Shown here: positions 11,329 to 22,200 of the stretch, piece by piece | Position numbering within the stretch: position 1 is the stretch's first letter | Layout: the number at the start of each line of letters is the position of its first letter | Source of the DNA: Neoceratodus forsteri | Lineage: Eukaryota > Chordata > Ceratodontiformes > Ceratodontidae | DNA: 64,000 nucleotides | NCBI GenBank assembly: GCA_016271365.2 | Contig: CM057456.1 | Span: forward strand, 607,977,501-608,041,500 | Direction of reading: 5' to 3' | Notes under the pieces: generated by a model | What the model was told of the DNA's origin: nothing | Seen by the model: the letters and a program-made list of their open reading frames with translations, nothing else | Database searches by the model: none | Made by a program: the position numbers and the translations under genes

Positions 11329-12218
11329 TATCACCTAGGATCCTGGTTCCCCTCCTGGACAGATGCAGACCATCACGCCAGTATAGGCCTGCATCACTCC
11401 AGGTGGACCCCCAGTCCCCAAAGAAGCCAAATCCCTGAGCTCTGCACCAGTTTTTCAATCAATGATTGAATCCTATGGTGTGGAGCACCCTGGCATCACC
11501 CATGCCATAGACAGGCAGTACTTCCAAGAAGGTTACCATGCGTGCTACTTGTCTAAGGCCCCTCCCCAACTCCACAAACTCTTCCTGCACTGCTCTGATT
11601 CCTTTCTCAGCCAGGTTATTTGTCCCTAGGTGGACAATGACATCCAGCTCCTTTCCCTGTGCAGCTGCTCCAGCGATCCTGAGGATTCATTCCCTGTCCC
11701 TTCAAGCCAAGGTGCCAGGTAGGCACCTTACCTCCCTCTCCCCTTCCTCCCCCAGTTCTACCCCCCAACAATGGAGTCCCCCACCAGGAGTTGTTTCCTT
11801 CCCCTGTGGGGTCCCATGCCACCCTCCTATAGATCTTTTTGTGGAAGTCCCCAGCATCCTCCTTGGCCTCCACTGTGTGTGCCTCCATAGAGGAACCACA
11901 CTTTGCCAGAATGACATATGAATTGTGAGGAGGTACAACTGGAGGGATGCACCTCTGTTCCACCACCCTCATCCTCCCTGAGCCCACTGTGGTACAACCG
12001 TTCCTCTTTCTTGGCAACCTCTGAGGCTATGGCAGTGGCCCTGGAGGTCCCTGGGTGGGAGAGGAGGTTCCCCAAATCCTGGCCAACTCAGCCTGGAGAT
12101 GAGCAACCTCCTTCCTCAGCCCATAGAGGTGCCTGCAGATGGGACAACCCTGCATCATCCAGAATGTCTCCTGGAAGACTGCTGCTCCACAGCCACTGCA
12201 CCGCACCACTCCCATCAT
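11329..12218 (-). pseudogene. CR1 ORF1: zinc-finger-like N-terminus plus SGNH esterase domain (broken)
   Basis: The start at 12218 gives MMGVVRCSGCGAAVF, followed by GCPICRHLYGLRKEV; the two CxxC pairs form a PHD/zinc-finger-like module followed by a short coiled-coil-like helix. Farther on, frames with breaks read RCLPGTLA, LDVIVHLGTNNLAEKGI (GTN block), VLPVYGMGDARVLH and finally YWRDGLHLSRRGTRI. DGLH is the catalytic Asp-His block of SGNH hydrolases found in CR1 ORF1 proteins. The protein is thought to bind RNA and act at membranes or lipids; the exact role is not settled. Stops and frameshifts lie at about 11480 and within 11600-11950. Confidence 0.75.
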
Positions 12219-12575
12219 GTCTTATTTCTCACCCCTTAACTGTTGTTTGGAATATTTACTCTTTCCTCTGTTTATTTTTTTCTCCCTATTCACTTACTGC
12301 CTCTGTGCCCTTTAAGCTCCTGATCTTCCTGTTCTGAGACAAGAAGTTCCTATATTTCTCAGTAGTCTCCTTACTTGCTCAGAGTCAGACCTCCAGCAGC
12401 TGGGGGGACAGAGAGCTACTCTTTTCCTACTAGAATGGTGAGTCTTTTGTGGCTCTGTAATCACTCACTTCCTGCTCCCAAACAGGGAGTTCCTATTATC
12501 AGTCAAATCCTGTGCCTATAAAAGTAGAACTGGCTTAGGGTGGAGGGTGGGGGGGGGAGGGAAGGAGGGCAAAAT

Positions 12576-13217
12576 AGTCCCAGTAGAGAAGTATAGTTAT
12601 AACAGCAGCTCCTTCCTCTTGGTGTTCTCTGCCTGTTCTCTGGCAGAAGCCATCTAAGGCAGTTTTTAAATCTGGCTTTAACCTGGGTTCCTTCTAGCTA
12701 AGCCACCCTCCCCACCACCACTTTACAGTTCTTTCTACACTTAGTTAATTGCACAGATAACAATTCCCTTCAGCCAACTCAGATAAACACAGAAACTTTT
12801 TTTGTTTTGTTTTGTAGTTACCCTAAATTGAAGGTCTCAGTAGTAGAGTTCTAGTACTTTAGTCCCAGTAGAGAAGTATAGTTACAACAGCAGTTCCTTC
12901 CTCTTAGTGTTCTCTGCCTGTTCTCTGGTAGAAGCTATCTAGGGCAGTTTTTAAATCTGGCTTAAACATGGCTTCCTTCTAGCTAAGCCACTCCCCCACT
13001 TTACAGCTCTTTCTACACTTAGTTAATTGCACAGATAACAATTCCCTTCAGCCAACCCAGACAAACACACTAACTTTTTATTGTTTTGTTTTGTTGTTAC
13101 TCTAAATTGAAGGTCTCAATAGTAGAGTTCTAGTTCTTAAGTCCCAGTAGAGAAGTATAGTTATGACAGCAGCTCCTTCCTCTTGGTGTTCTCTGCCTGT
13201 TCTCTGGCAGAAGCTAT
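12576..13217 (-). repeat. Tandem 5' monomers of CR1 (about 282 bp, 2.3 copies)
   Basis: Copies start at 12576, 12861 and 13140 on the plus strand, each opening AGTCCCAGTAGAGAAGTATA. Spacings are 285 and 279 bases; the third is truncated at about 13217, which I take as the 5' end of the element. By analogy with mouse L1 monomers they could be promoter units; that role is inference. Confidence 0.8.
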
Positions 13218-13671
13218 TAAGTCAATCAGCACTTGAACAAATTATTGCTTGTAAATATGTTTGGTGAATGTTTAATTTAAGTAAAGCTGCAGCCTTTTTG
13301 TACCCCAAACAAATGGTGTGGTGTGATATTATTATAATGGGGGATTCATTTAGGTAAGCACTGAAAGAACTGAAAGCAGACGTAGGGCGGATCTAACAAC
13401 AAAAACATGAAAGACTGAACACTCACATACCAGGCGAAGATCTCACAAAACGGAGCAAAAATAAATGTTTGATTTTATCTTAACTAAGGAAAGTGTACTG
13501 ACAAACAAATGCAGCTAAACAACATGGATGAGCTCACTAATGCCCCTTGTCAGTGTTGCCTTTAATGCCCCTTGTCAGCTTTGCCTGTTAATTAGGTACA
13601 CACTCTTTCATGTTTTTTGTGGTTTGGAGAACTAGCCTCTCCTAATGTGCTTTACCATGGCACTGTGACAT
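13218..13671. other. No recognised feature
   Basis: AT-rich sequence with a short local duplication (TAATGCCCCTTGTCAG occurs at about 13539 and 13564). No gene or transposon end seen. Confidence 0.4.
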
Positions 13672-13925
13672 ACACTTTTTTAAGGATATGATAACAGTCT
13701 TCAAGATTATGAAATGGCACACCACGGTTAACAAGGTTTTGAAAGAAGTTTTGGAACCTAATTGATCATGGAAGGACTTTGCAGACTGAAAATAATAGGG
13801 TCTGATGGAGAAGAAGCATTTGTCACTAACAAGATCATCAGGCTTTGGAACATGCTTCCAGGCAATCTGTGGCAAAAAAATGTTAACACATTTAAAAGGA
13901 GTCATGAGGTTTTTATATATGGGAA
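13672..13925 (+). pseudogene. LINE (CR1/L2 group) C-terminal remnant
   Basis: Plus-strand frames contain DMITVFKIM near the start and FVTNKIIRLWNMLPGNLW followed by NTFKR, matching the terminal segment of CR1/L2-type ORF2 proteins, which normally reads DMIxTFKI and later NRVVxLWNxLPxxVV with NxFKR. Two stops separate these blocks. Sequence divergence is greater than in the other LINE copies here, so it is probably an older insertion. Confidence 0.6.
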
Positions 13926-15099
13926 AGGTATAACTGGTTAGTATTGTTAAGAAACTATTGCAACAGACATGACAGCCAAAGCCTCCCCTCGTCCTAACAA
14001 ATGTAATTATTATGAGTAACTAATATGAGTTCTGCTAATTCCAATTGTTAAATACTTTTTACAATTACATATTCTAAAAGTAGATGTCTGAAAAATGTAG
14101 TATAATATCACTTGTTTCAGTCACAAAGTGACAAAGGAAAATGTGTCATGCATGTTTGTTTTCTCTCCCTGATCAAATTATATTTGTTTGTCACAGCCTT
14201 GCTATTTAGAGTTCTGGTAAAAAAAATGTCTGTTACATACCATCAACCAATTCTTGTTTCTCATGTGGTCTGTTATATTTCTGATGATTCCGTAGTGATA
14301 ACCAGTGACAAGATGCACTGTATACCAGGATATATCAGTAAATATCACAGCAACGTATTTTAAATGAATGGTTATTTCTTGTGTTATATTGTGATAATCA
14401 CATTGTTGGGCCCTCAACTACCCATAGAGAGAGCAATAATACTATTTATTTCCCAGTGTATGATGGTACTGAAACAGCAGCTATGCAACTAATTAATATC
14501 AATTATTGTGTAAATAACACTTTTGTAACACATTAATACCTAACAAACACCATGCACTGCATTATTAGATCCATAGTATCATATGGAACAGCCACATTAA
14601 CACATGTACTGTAACAATCATATTTATAACACATGTAACAGACACCTTATTAACACATGTAACAACCACCATAAAAATCTCCAAATCTCTCAGAACTACA
14701 GCCATGGAAAACCAAAAAAAGAACTGAAAAAAAACTTCACCTACACAAATTGCCCTAACCTGAAAACTTATCACTGTCCCTACACCTCCGCCCAGACACA
14801 CCAAACAGCCATGTCCCTAAACACTCCAGCACTCACTTCACTTGACAAGCCCTCTGTGCTGCTTCTGCCATCACACACTGCTCCTAGTATTGACTGCCAG
14901 CTGCTTGCCAGTGATGCTCCTCACTCAATGCCACTCCATACAACACCTCTCCCAACCGTACACTGCAGTCTGCCCAAGACTGCCACTTCAACTCCGCATT
15001 ACACCCTGCCCCAAAACGTTGCTTCTGACCTCACTCTGCATACTGATTCAGACTGCATGCCACACTGTACCACAATCTGAATACAGAAAAGAAATGATT
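13926..15099. other. No recognised gene; AT-rich with short iterations
   Basis: The only structure I see is a loose iteration of AACACATGTAAC-like words at 14520-14665. An open plus-strand frame at 14604-15080 has Thr/His/Ser-rich composition from these repeats and no recognisable domain. Confidence 0.4.
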
Positions 15100-15330
15100 G
15101 CCCACTCTTACAGAAATAATTATATGAAACATTTTCATGCTGAGCACATAAAACTACCCATGTGATATGCGTGCTGCAAGCATGATTTAAATGTTTAATT
15201 GGAACTGATTGCATGCATGTGGCATGTGTGCAGCAAACAAGAGTGGAAAGCATGCTTTTCATGTTAAATGGGAACAGACTGCGTGCATGTGGCAAGCGTG
15301 TGAAAAGCAAGTGGTCACTGATAACTGCAC
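15100..15330 (-). repeat. Iterated GCATGCATGTGGCA-type repeat, inverted relative to 20.85-21.07 kb
   Basis: Units near 15170, 15210 and 15285 carry words such as TTGGAACTGATTGCATGC and GTGTGCAGCAA. Their reverse complements resemble the 72-bp units at 20845-21065. Confidence 0.5.
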
Positions 15331-15338
15331 ACATAAAA

Positions 15339-15467
15339 GTTTAGTGACTTGCTCTGGATCACACCATATACAAGTGGGGGTTGATGAGATTCAAACCCAG
15401 GTATTCAGGTCTCCAAGTCTTCCAGTTTTCAGTGCAGTGCCTTTAACCACTAAGCTATACTGCCTGC
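15339..15467 (-). mobile_element. MIR-type tRNA-derived SINE
   Basis: Read on the minus strand, the element has a pol III A-box TAGCTTAGTGGTTA (plus 15444-15457) and a B-box GGTTTGAATC (plus 15388-15397) at tRNA-like spacing. GTGTGATCCAGAGCAAGTCA follows, matching the MIR motif that normally reads GTGACCTTGGGCAAGTCA. The 3' half is missing. This is an ancient SINE shared by tetrapods and other vertebrates. Confidence 0.85.
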
Positions 15468-15914
15468 ACACATATGGCTCACTTGTACTTCAATATAAAT
15501 CTGCATACATCTGCAAGCACGCGGCATACTTATGGCCATGCTATACTTTTTAGTTTTCTTATCCCCCCTCATCTCAGCTGCTCAGCTGAACTGTAGAGCA
15601 CATACCAATGGAAACACATGTGGTTCTTCCTACCCCCAATACACACACTTACCCACAAAACTACTTAATTACTTCTGTCTGGCCTGTACTTCTACTATTT
15701 TCTCTCCATAGACTTTAAGGGGCAAACACAAAAGTAGCAATAACTCGATATCCACACACATGGCCAGCCCCCTCCGATGCACACACAGTGTAGCAGGTGC
15801 AGCCATACTGCTACTGACAACCCACCAAGTATTGATATAAGTTGAGTCTCTTACCTGAGTACTAGGGAGTCAGAGGTAGGAGTCTTTAAGAGATTATGTC
15901 CGTGGGTCAGAATG
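15468..15914. other. No recognised feature
   Basis: No gene, SINE head or transposon end recognised. Confidence 0.4.
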
Positions 15915-16128
15915 CCGGGGCATACTCCCTTGAAATGAATGGAGTTATCTTTTATTACTATTTTATACATTATGATGGCAAGTTGCAGAATAATGAAGGC
16001 TGCTGTTCTACTAACAAGGACCTTGTTAGTTGAGTGGTGGCCTTCATTAATCTCCAACTCTTCATCAATAATGTATAAAATAGTAATAAAAAATACCTCC
16101 ATTCATTTCAATGGTGCACACCCCTGTA
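15915..16128. mobile_element. Full-length palindromic MITE (about 214 bp)
   Basis: The two halves are near-complementary over their whole length; the centre is ACTAACAAGG-A-CCTTGTTAGT at 16010-16030. Outer ends read CCGGGGCATACTCCC and, on the other strand, TACAGGGGTGTGCACC. No coding capacity. Superfamily not assigned. Confidence 0.8.
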
Positions 16129-16999
16129 GTCTCCCTTGCCCTATGTCATAATGTGCCTGAGCATGGGGATGTGGTCATCTTCACTGGGGGGATCATAAGC
16201 CTGACTATAGTGGGTCTCCAATAGTCTATGCATACTATACCACTCAACTGTCCCTGAATGTAAGGGACAGCCCTCATTTTAACCCTGAAAACTACTCTGC
16301 TCCTCAGCCATCCCTCATGGAAAACATGCTGCTCTCACAGAGAATGTCCTGTAAATATAGACTTTAAGGCAGGGGCGCCACTTCAGATATCAGTAGGGGG
16401 AAGCAAACAACCAGTGGAGACCAGGTGCTAGTTAGTCCCTAGGTGGCAAGTTCTAGAATGTCTGGAATGTCTCTAAAAGGTAAAACTTATTTGTTGTGAC
16501 TGAAAAGTGATATGCAAATCAGGAAAAATTCAAGTGCAAAATATTCATCTGTATTTCCCCTGGAGCAGTGCATCAGATTTGGGCTTAATCCCACCCAGGT
16601 ACTAACACATTTTTTTTCTGGCTGAAGTTCTGAACCCCCCCCCAAAAAAAAAATGCTTGTTGTTAATTCTCGCCCCAACTCCATTCCATTCAATACCCAT
16701 CCCATATGGGTCATGAAACCACCCTAAGGTGCAGAAACATGAAAACACTTTGATATTTCAGTCCATCCTCCTTCCCCAAACCAAACTCCCAAACTGGGGG
16801 GGGGGGCTTTAGAAAGTAGGTAGTCCAGTCTTGAGTTAGCTTCTAGCTCGCTCTCTTCCCCATCAGCCACCAGGGGAGATGGAGACTCAAGAGTAAGAGT
16901 ACTTAAGAGTAGACCAACAAAAATATGCCACTACAACACTGCTATTGAGAGTTCAGTGATCACCAACTCCTCCAAGCTGTAGTGTGCAGCCTGTCTACT

Positions 17000-19061
17000 C
17001 TATGGTGGAAAAGACAGTGTTGCACTCACATGGTGCCTGACACCAGATGGGGCAGCAGGGCATGACAACCTGAAACCCAATCTGCTGAAAATAGGAGCCC
17101 CCGCCATTGCAGGACCTATGGCTCAGCTCTTTAACAGGTCCTTGACAGAAGGGAAAATACCTGCTCTGTGGAAGGTTGGACTGGTGACCCCAATCCTGAA
17201 AGGAGGGCTGCACGGAGATGTGGAAGACTTTAGGCCTATCTCCATTCTAAGTACCTTAAGCAAGCTGTTGCAGAAGGTGGTCTACCAACAGGTAAGCCAC
17301 CACCTGGAACTGCACAACTGAAACAGCCCTAATAGGCTTCACCACGATGTGTATGAAGCCTTAGACCAGAACAAAATGCTTGGCATGGTCTTCATTGACC
17401 TCACCAAGGCATATGACCTGGTTGACCACCAGCTACCTCTAGAATGGCTTAGGGGGTTGGGACTGGACACAACAGCCCTGCAATGGTTCACAGACTACCT
17501 CAATGGCAGGACACAAATGGTCCGGTGGAATGGCACTACTTTAGATTAGCACCCAGTACCCGCAGGTGTCCCACAGGCATCAATATTAGGACCCCTGCTA
17601 TTCTCCCTGTTCACAAACAACCTCCCCCCACACTGCAGAGGGGCGAAAGTCACACTCTATGCTGATGACGCAGTGCTGTATAGGACAGGAGAAGACATGG
17701 GTTCCTTAAATTGGGAGTTGAGTCAGGACCTTGGAGCTTTTGAATCCTGGTGTCAGATTAATGGGCTGGTCCTGAATAGCAAAAAGACAAAAGCCATGCC
17801 CTTTGGCCCAAATAGACTGGGCCAAAAGAGATCCATTCACCTATCACTCTCCACCAGGGATGGAGTAGGGATAGAAGTTGTGGACAACATGCAATACCTG
17901 GGCATGTACATTGACCAGGAGGTCTCATTCAGAAAGCACATTGACCACCTCACAAAGGTAGTAAACAAAAAACTGGGACTCCTCTACAGACTTAACCTCT
18001 TTCTAACTAAGGAAACCAGGAAGCAGGTAGGGAATGGGACAATTCTCCCCACCCTTTTCTATGGAGCAACCTTGCTCCAGTCGCTGAGAGCTACGGAAAG
18101 ACAGCAGCTGAGCACGCTCTACCACAGGGTCGGCCATTTCACCACCAGGGCAGATAGAATGGAACACCACTATGCCGGCCCGTTGGCGCAGCGGTGGGAT
18201 TTCCATGGCGCTGGCACCCGGGTTGAGAGCGGACCCGAGTCGTCGGAAGAGGCTGGCCGAAGGATCGAGCATCCTGTGGACGGCTCTCCTTCTCCGGGGA
18301 GGTCGGGTAGCAACCGTGCGATGGGGACCCTAGCAGAGGCTGGGGACACCACGCTGCAAGGCCACGTCATGGGAGAGAGGTGGGTGGACGCTGGCTATTG
18401 CACATCCCCGCCTCCTCGGGTGGGAATAAAGGGCATAAAAATTCCACGCCTAGCGTCTAGATGACACTCTGCCCTGGGGATGCCCTGATTGGTCACCGGA
18501 GCCGTTCCCCCAACCAGTTATTAGGCCCGCAGTTCGGTGTGGGGAGGGGTCCGAGCCGCGGCCCCGCTCTCTGGGGGGCAAGCCAGGGATGACCGTGGGA
18601 GTCAGCGATATCCAGTGACCGGGGCTCCTGGGATCCGTGACCAGAGCAGAAGGGCAGACGAGAGGCGTGGAGGTAAAAAGCAAAATATAAAAAAAAAAAA
18701 AAAAAGAATGGAACACCACTGCAAGGTGCTCCAGGCTCTAGAATGGCCATCCTTGGAGGCAAGATTAGCATATCCCGCCCTCTGCATGGCCTATGAGCTA
18801 CAGCAACCTGGGGCTCCTCTCACACTGAGGGACCTGCTCATTCCTAAGACAATGAGACGAGAGCTCAGATCCACCAATTGGACACTCCTAGAAATCCCCA
18901 GGGCCAGATCATCCTTAGGTCAACGGTCACTCAGGGTCGCCCTCCCCAAACTCTGGAATGAGCTCCCGAGAGAGATACAAGACAGCTCCACCATTGAGGG
19001 CTTCAAGAAAGGGCTAAAAGCACACCTAGGGAAGGGGTCCCAGTACCTCTGCCTCACCTAG
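17000..19061 (+). pseudogene. L2-like LINE reverse transcriptase and C-terminus (broken, split by SINE)
   Basis: Blocks in order: GHDNLKPNLLKIGAPAIAG, IPALWKVGLVTPILKGG, FRPISILSTLSKLLQKVV, MVFIDLTKAYDLVDHQLP (catalytic Asp), a stop near 17547, GVPQASILGPLLFSLFTN, then LYADDAVLYRTG with YADD at 17658-17669, and MQYLGMYIDQEVSFRKHI. The C-terminus runs to ADRMEHH at 18171, is interrupted by the SINE, and resumes in register as CKVLQALEW after 18720. It finishes with LPKLWNELPREIQDSS and a stop near 19061. Apart from the SINE only a few breaks exist (near 17320, 17547 and 17580), so this copy is relatively young. Confidence 0.9.
18172..18704 (+). mobile_element. tRNA-derived SINE, copy 1, with perfect 16-bp target duplication
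   Basis: AGAATGGAACACCACT occurs at 18156-18171 and again at 18705-18720, exactly flanking the insert. The head contains an A-box TGGCGCAGCGG at about 18183-18193 and a degenerate B-box GGTTGAGAGC near 18222. The body is GC-rich and about 530 bp, long for a SINE, ending in a run of As after AAAATATAA. Removal restores the host LINE reading frame. Confidence 0.92.
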
Positions 19062-19699
19062 GGTCCTGCCAAGGGACCAGATGCAGGGTAATATCCTTGC
19101 AAAAGAATGGTGGGCCATGGATGGATGGGTCCGTCAATCTGGTAGTAGAACTGTCCTTCACACTTATATAGGTTTTACAACTGTCAATTGGTCTGTACCT
19201 AACAAATGTCTGAAGCTTTGGTTGTATCAGTTTCTGTACTGTAATGTTTGTTCACGCACTCTATGTAAGCCTTGCTACACTGTACACTCCCTCTGCATTA
19301 GTTTTTCCCTCACTCTAGGTACATGTAAGTAAACCTGGGTCGCCCCTGAAAAAGGGATCGCAAGGTTCCAGTGGGCCTACCCGGTTACCAAAATTTAAAT
19401 AAATAAATAAAATAAATAAGCATGACTCGTGCTTTTGCTTGGCTGGAGCTCCTCCATGTCATGTGTGATGGTGCTGCCACTAATAGGTGGACAGAGTGGA
19501 CAACACAATGCAGACACAGTTGAGTCAGGAGTGCACCTGCTGCGTGAATGCACACATGCTGGGGGTGCACTTATTGTGCAAAATATTAAATCCAAATTTA
19601 ATGCCATTATTGCCACACCATAAGAACAACCTAGCACAAATGTGGTGGAGGGGGGGCAACTGCCCTCTGCCCTACCTAAATGGCACCCCTGCTTTATGG

Positions 19700-20293
19700 T
19701 AGAAATTCATTTGCACGTGCTAATATTAGTAAAAGTCAATACAATGGTTTCCACTGTGTTCTGAGGTACTGTATCTCCATGTTTCAGGATGTGTCCTGAT
19801 CATTGTGAGGGTTAGTGTCCCTCATTGTCCCTTATTTTGAGTGTCCATGTCCCTTATTTTGGTGACAAAATGTTAGGTATGGTGCATTTTCTCAAGACCC
19901 TACTCAGCACAAAGAGTGCTGAGCATGGCCATAGTGTATATGCTGCATACAGAATGACAAAGGGAAATTAAGTGAGCCATAACAGTCATGGAGAAACACA
20001 TTTGTAGCACTAAATATGCATAGGGGGATTTGCATGGCCCAAAACAAAAATATCAGACTTCACAACACAGAGGCCCCTCTTCGGACATCTGGAATGGGGG
20101 ATGTGGGCTGACTATATCCTAGGCATTTAATGCAGTAAGCAAGCAGTACTATACAAAAAATTGGAAATTTAATGACAAACATCAAAAGCCATTAAACAAC
20201 TTGCAAATGGATCAGAATTAATGAGTTTACCTAATTTTAGTGGGTAATCAATGAAAATGTATTTTAATGGCTCTAATTGCTAGTAGTAGTGTG
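19700..20293. other. No recognised feature
   Basis: AT-rich. A local iteration of GTCCCT(T/C)ATT words lies at 19815-19860. No gene or element end found. Confidence 0.4.
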
Positions 20294-20307
20294 AGAAATA
20301 GAATTTG

Positions 20308-20818
20308 TTTTTTCAGCTTTCTTTATCTGCCATGGTGGGCCACTGCTGTCCTCCACTACCCTTACCTGACTCAGGGTCTTTCTGGATCTTCCATGTGCTA
20401 TGTGCATCCTGGTGGAACTCCAGAGCTGGCCTAGAGGCTTCGTCGTGTGGCGACCCCCAATTTTCCACCTGTTTTCTCCCCTTAGTTACCCAGGACCCCA
20501 GAAGCTGTGATGCATGCGTGATGGAAGCATGCATGCATGCCACATCTCCAGTCCAGCCCCCTCCACCCTCCCTGTGGTATAGCACTGAGCTCTCAGAAGT
20601 GACACTGCCACCCAGCCTTCACTGGGGGGCAGTCAAGCCCTGAGAAGCCCTTCTGAACCCTCCCAAGGAGGAGACCTGCCAGCCGGCAGCTACTCACTGT
20701 CCTCTCCCTTCCGGCGCCGACCCCTGACAACCCAAGCTTGTTCCCAAACCTGAGTCACCAGTGTCATGTGAGGTGTGGCGTCCAGTGCCTCAACCCTTTG
20801 CACCACCAGGCTGGTCCA
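20308..20818 (-). mobile_element. tRNA-derived SINE, copy 2
   Basis: It is flanked by AGAAATAGAATTTG (20294-20307) and AGAAATAGAAATTG (20819-20832), 13 of 14 matching. On the minus strand the head reads CCTGGTGGTGCAAAGGG with an A-box-like TGGTGCAAAGGG, then CTCAGGTTTGGGAACAAGC in the B-box position. A short A-rich 3' end lies next to 20308. Head layout and length (511 bp) match copy 1 at 18172 and copy 3 at 35791. Confidence 0.75.
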
Positions 20819-20844
20819 AGAAATAGAAATTGATGTGTTCTTTT

Positions 20845-21065
20845 AAATGAGATTTGCACCAGCTTAGTTGCTGCACACATGGCAAGCATGCAACATGTGA
20901 ACCTGATGTGATTTTTAATTGAAGTTCATACCAGCTTAATTGCTGCACTTATGTCAAATGTGCAACACACGAATCTGATGTGATTTTTAGAAGTTGTTTG
21001 CACCAGCTTGCTTGCTGCACACATGTCAAGCTTGCAGCATGTGAACCTGATTCGCCTTTAAGACC
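20845..21065 (+). repeat. 72-bp tandem repeat, three units
   Basis: The word CCAGCTT(A/G) occurs at 20859, 20931 and 21003, giving a period of 72. Each unit contains TTGCTGCAC and a TGATGTGATTTTTA-like segment. Inverse relatives are at 15.1-15.33 kb. Confidence 0.75.
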
Positions 21066-21639
21066 TGGTTCACTTAGGTTCACTTTGTATATGCGAACCA
21101 CATGTAAACATTGCACAATTAAACATGTAGCATGCATTCTGCATGTACACAGCACACTTATATTTCTTTATAGGTGGCTGCTACTCTACAGAAACAAAAC
21201 GCCTCCAGACCAAGAAGCAAAGGTTTTATCTTCCTCATTATTATGTTTGCTTGCACGCATGCACATTGCGCATGTGCAAGAAACATCTTGGGACAGTACG
21301 ACATTTTAGAGGTGTGTGAGTTTCTGCCCAATGCAGTTGACACTTTATGGGGCTCGTTCCTCAGGCACCAATAAATCAGCGAGCTGTCTATGACAGCAGT
21401 TTGAGAGACGCAGTCTTCACTTGAAAGAAAAGTGCTGCTCCAGTCAGGGATGGTTATGAGTTGACACTTTATGGAGCTTGTCCCTTAGGTACCAGTGAAT
21501 CAGCAAGCTGCCTATGACAGCAGTTTGAGAGAGATGACCGCACCTTGTTTGTTCGGTGTGCCTTTCCTGGTGAACCATTTCAATAAATAAATGAGCCATG
21601 GTGTGGCTTATCACATTGGTGGCTCCTGCCACCCGCCAC
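21066..21639. other. No recognised gene; a diverged direct duplication
   Basis: Similar segments at about 21338-21400 and 21460-21530 (GACACTTTATGG(G/A)GCT, then CAGTTTGAGAGA) form a roughly 120-bp duplication. Nothing else recognised. Confidence 0.45.
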
Positions 21640-21955
21640 ACACTCCCCAGAAAGCCGACATCGGGGGGCCAATTCCCATGTTGGCATGTATCCCCCTCCC
21701 CCCATTAATGTGACACACTGGGAGCCAACCCCGATGTGCCAAAATAATTTTGTATTTATGTTTCCGACAACAGGATGCCCACTCCCAGTGTCAGATGACC
21801 TCCCCCACCTGCTCGAATATTTCAATTGCCGACATCAGGGTGCCAAATCCCTGTGTCAGCAGGCCCAACCCCCCTTCACACACACACACACACACACACA
21901 CACTATTGTGGCACACTGGGAGCCCACCCCAGTGTACCTAAATATTTTTGGTAAC
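21640..21955 (+). repeat. HOR module E' (iterated units) with (CA)n
   Basis: Three or four diverged units of roughly 85 bases contain GCCGACATC(G/A)GGG and end in a C-rich run; a relative lies at 48.83-49.05 kb. A (CA)n tract of about 26 bases lies at 21878-21903. Confidence 0.6.
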
Positions 21956-22200
21956 CTGTAAAATAAAGAAAACCATCCCTGAAGTCTTTTTTTCCCCTCT
22001 AAAAAAGAAAATGGTCCCTCATCATCTCCCTATTCCCACTCCCACCCCCACCCTCCCTCTGAGGACCTACTCCCTTACTCCCCCTTACCCCATAATTATC
22101 TCCGGAGGTCGGGAGCAGTGATCTTCTATGAACCGGGACACATCTGCACTCTTCAAAGCTGACCGACAAACTGAAGAAATGATGGTAAGCTGTATAACGG
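21956..22200 (+). repeat. HOR module D'
   Basis: Marked by AAAAAAGAAAATGGTCCCTC and, farther on, TCTGCACTCTTCAAAGCTGA followed by GGTAAGCTGTATAA. Both words recur in the same order at 49055-49320; the first also has a counterpart at 25757. Confidence 0.75.

Larger units (their letters stand above)
8248..13217 (-). mobile_element. CR1-type LINE, near full length, with tandem 5' monomers
   Basis: On the minus strand the order is: 2.3 tandem 5' monomers (13217-12576), ORF1 (about 12218-11300), ORF2 endonuclease (about 11280-10270), reverse transcriptase and C-terminal domain (about 10095-8600), 3' UTR ending at about 8248. The 3' end carries CTATGTTTCTATGATGA, the CR1-type terminal sequence that replaces a poly-A tail. 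The copy is about 5 kb and has many frame breaks. A second copy of the same 3' end lies at 33643. No clear target duplication was found, which is usual for CR1. Confidence 0.9.
16990..19420 (+). mobile_element. L2-like LINE, 5'-truncated, interrupted by SINE
   Basis: The element carries a reverse transcriptase, C-terminal domain and a 3' UTR ending in AAATAAATAAATAAAATAAA near 19418. The last 90 bases (GGGTCGCCCCTGAAAAAGGG, then GTGGGCCTACCCGGTTACC) recur in inverse orientation at 32.58-32.67 kb, defining the family 3' end. The 5' border is approximate. It sits inside the hAT-like element at 16370-19691. Confidence 0.85.
16370..19691. mobile_element. hAT-like non-autonomous element, host of nested L2 and SINE
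   Basis: The left end CAGGGGCGCCACTT starts at 16370. The right end, on the other strand, reads CAGGGGTGCCATTT and ends at 19691. Flanking 8-mers are CTTTAAGG (16362-16369) and CTTTATGG (19692-19699), a 7/8 match to the 8-bp duplication expected of hAT elements. Remaining element sequence (roughly 16370-16990 and 19421-19691) encodes no transposase I can see. The interior is occupied by a LINE, which in turn holds a SINE. Confidence 0.75.

Noticed and set aside
14604..15165. Overlapping open frames of 107-158 codons
   Set aside because: Their composition follows short local repeats and no family motif is visible.
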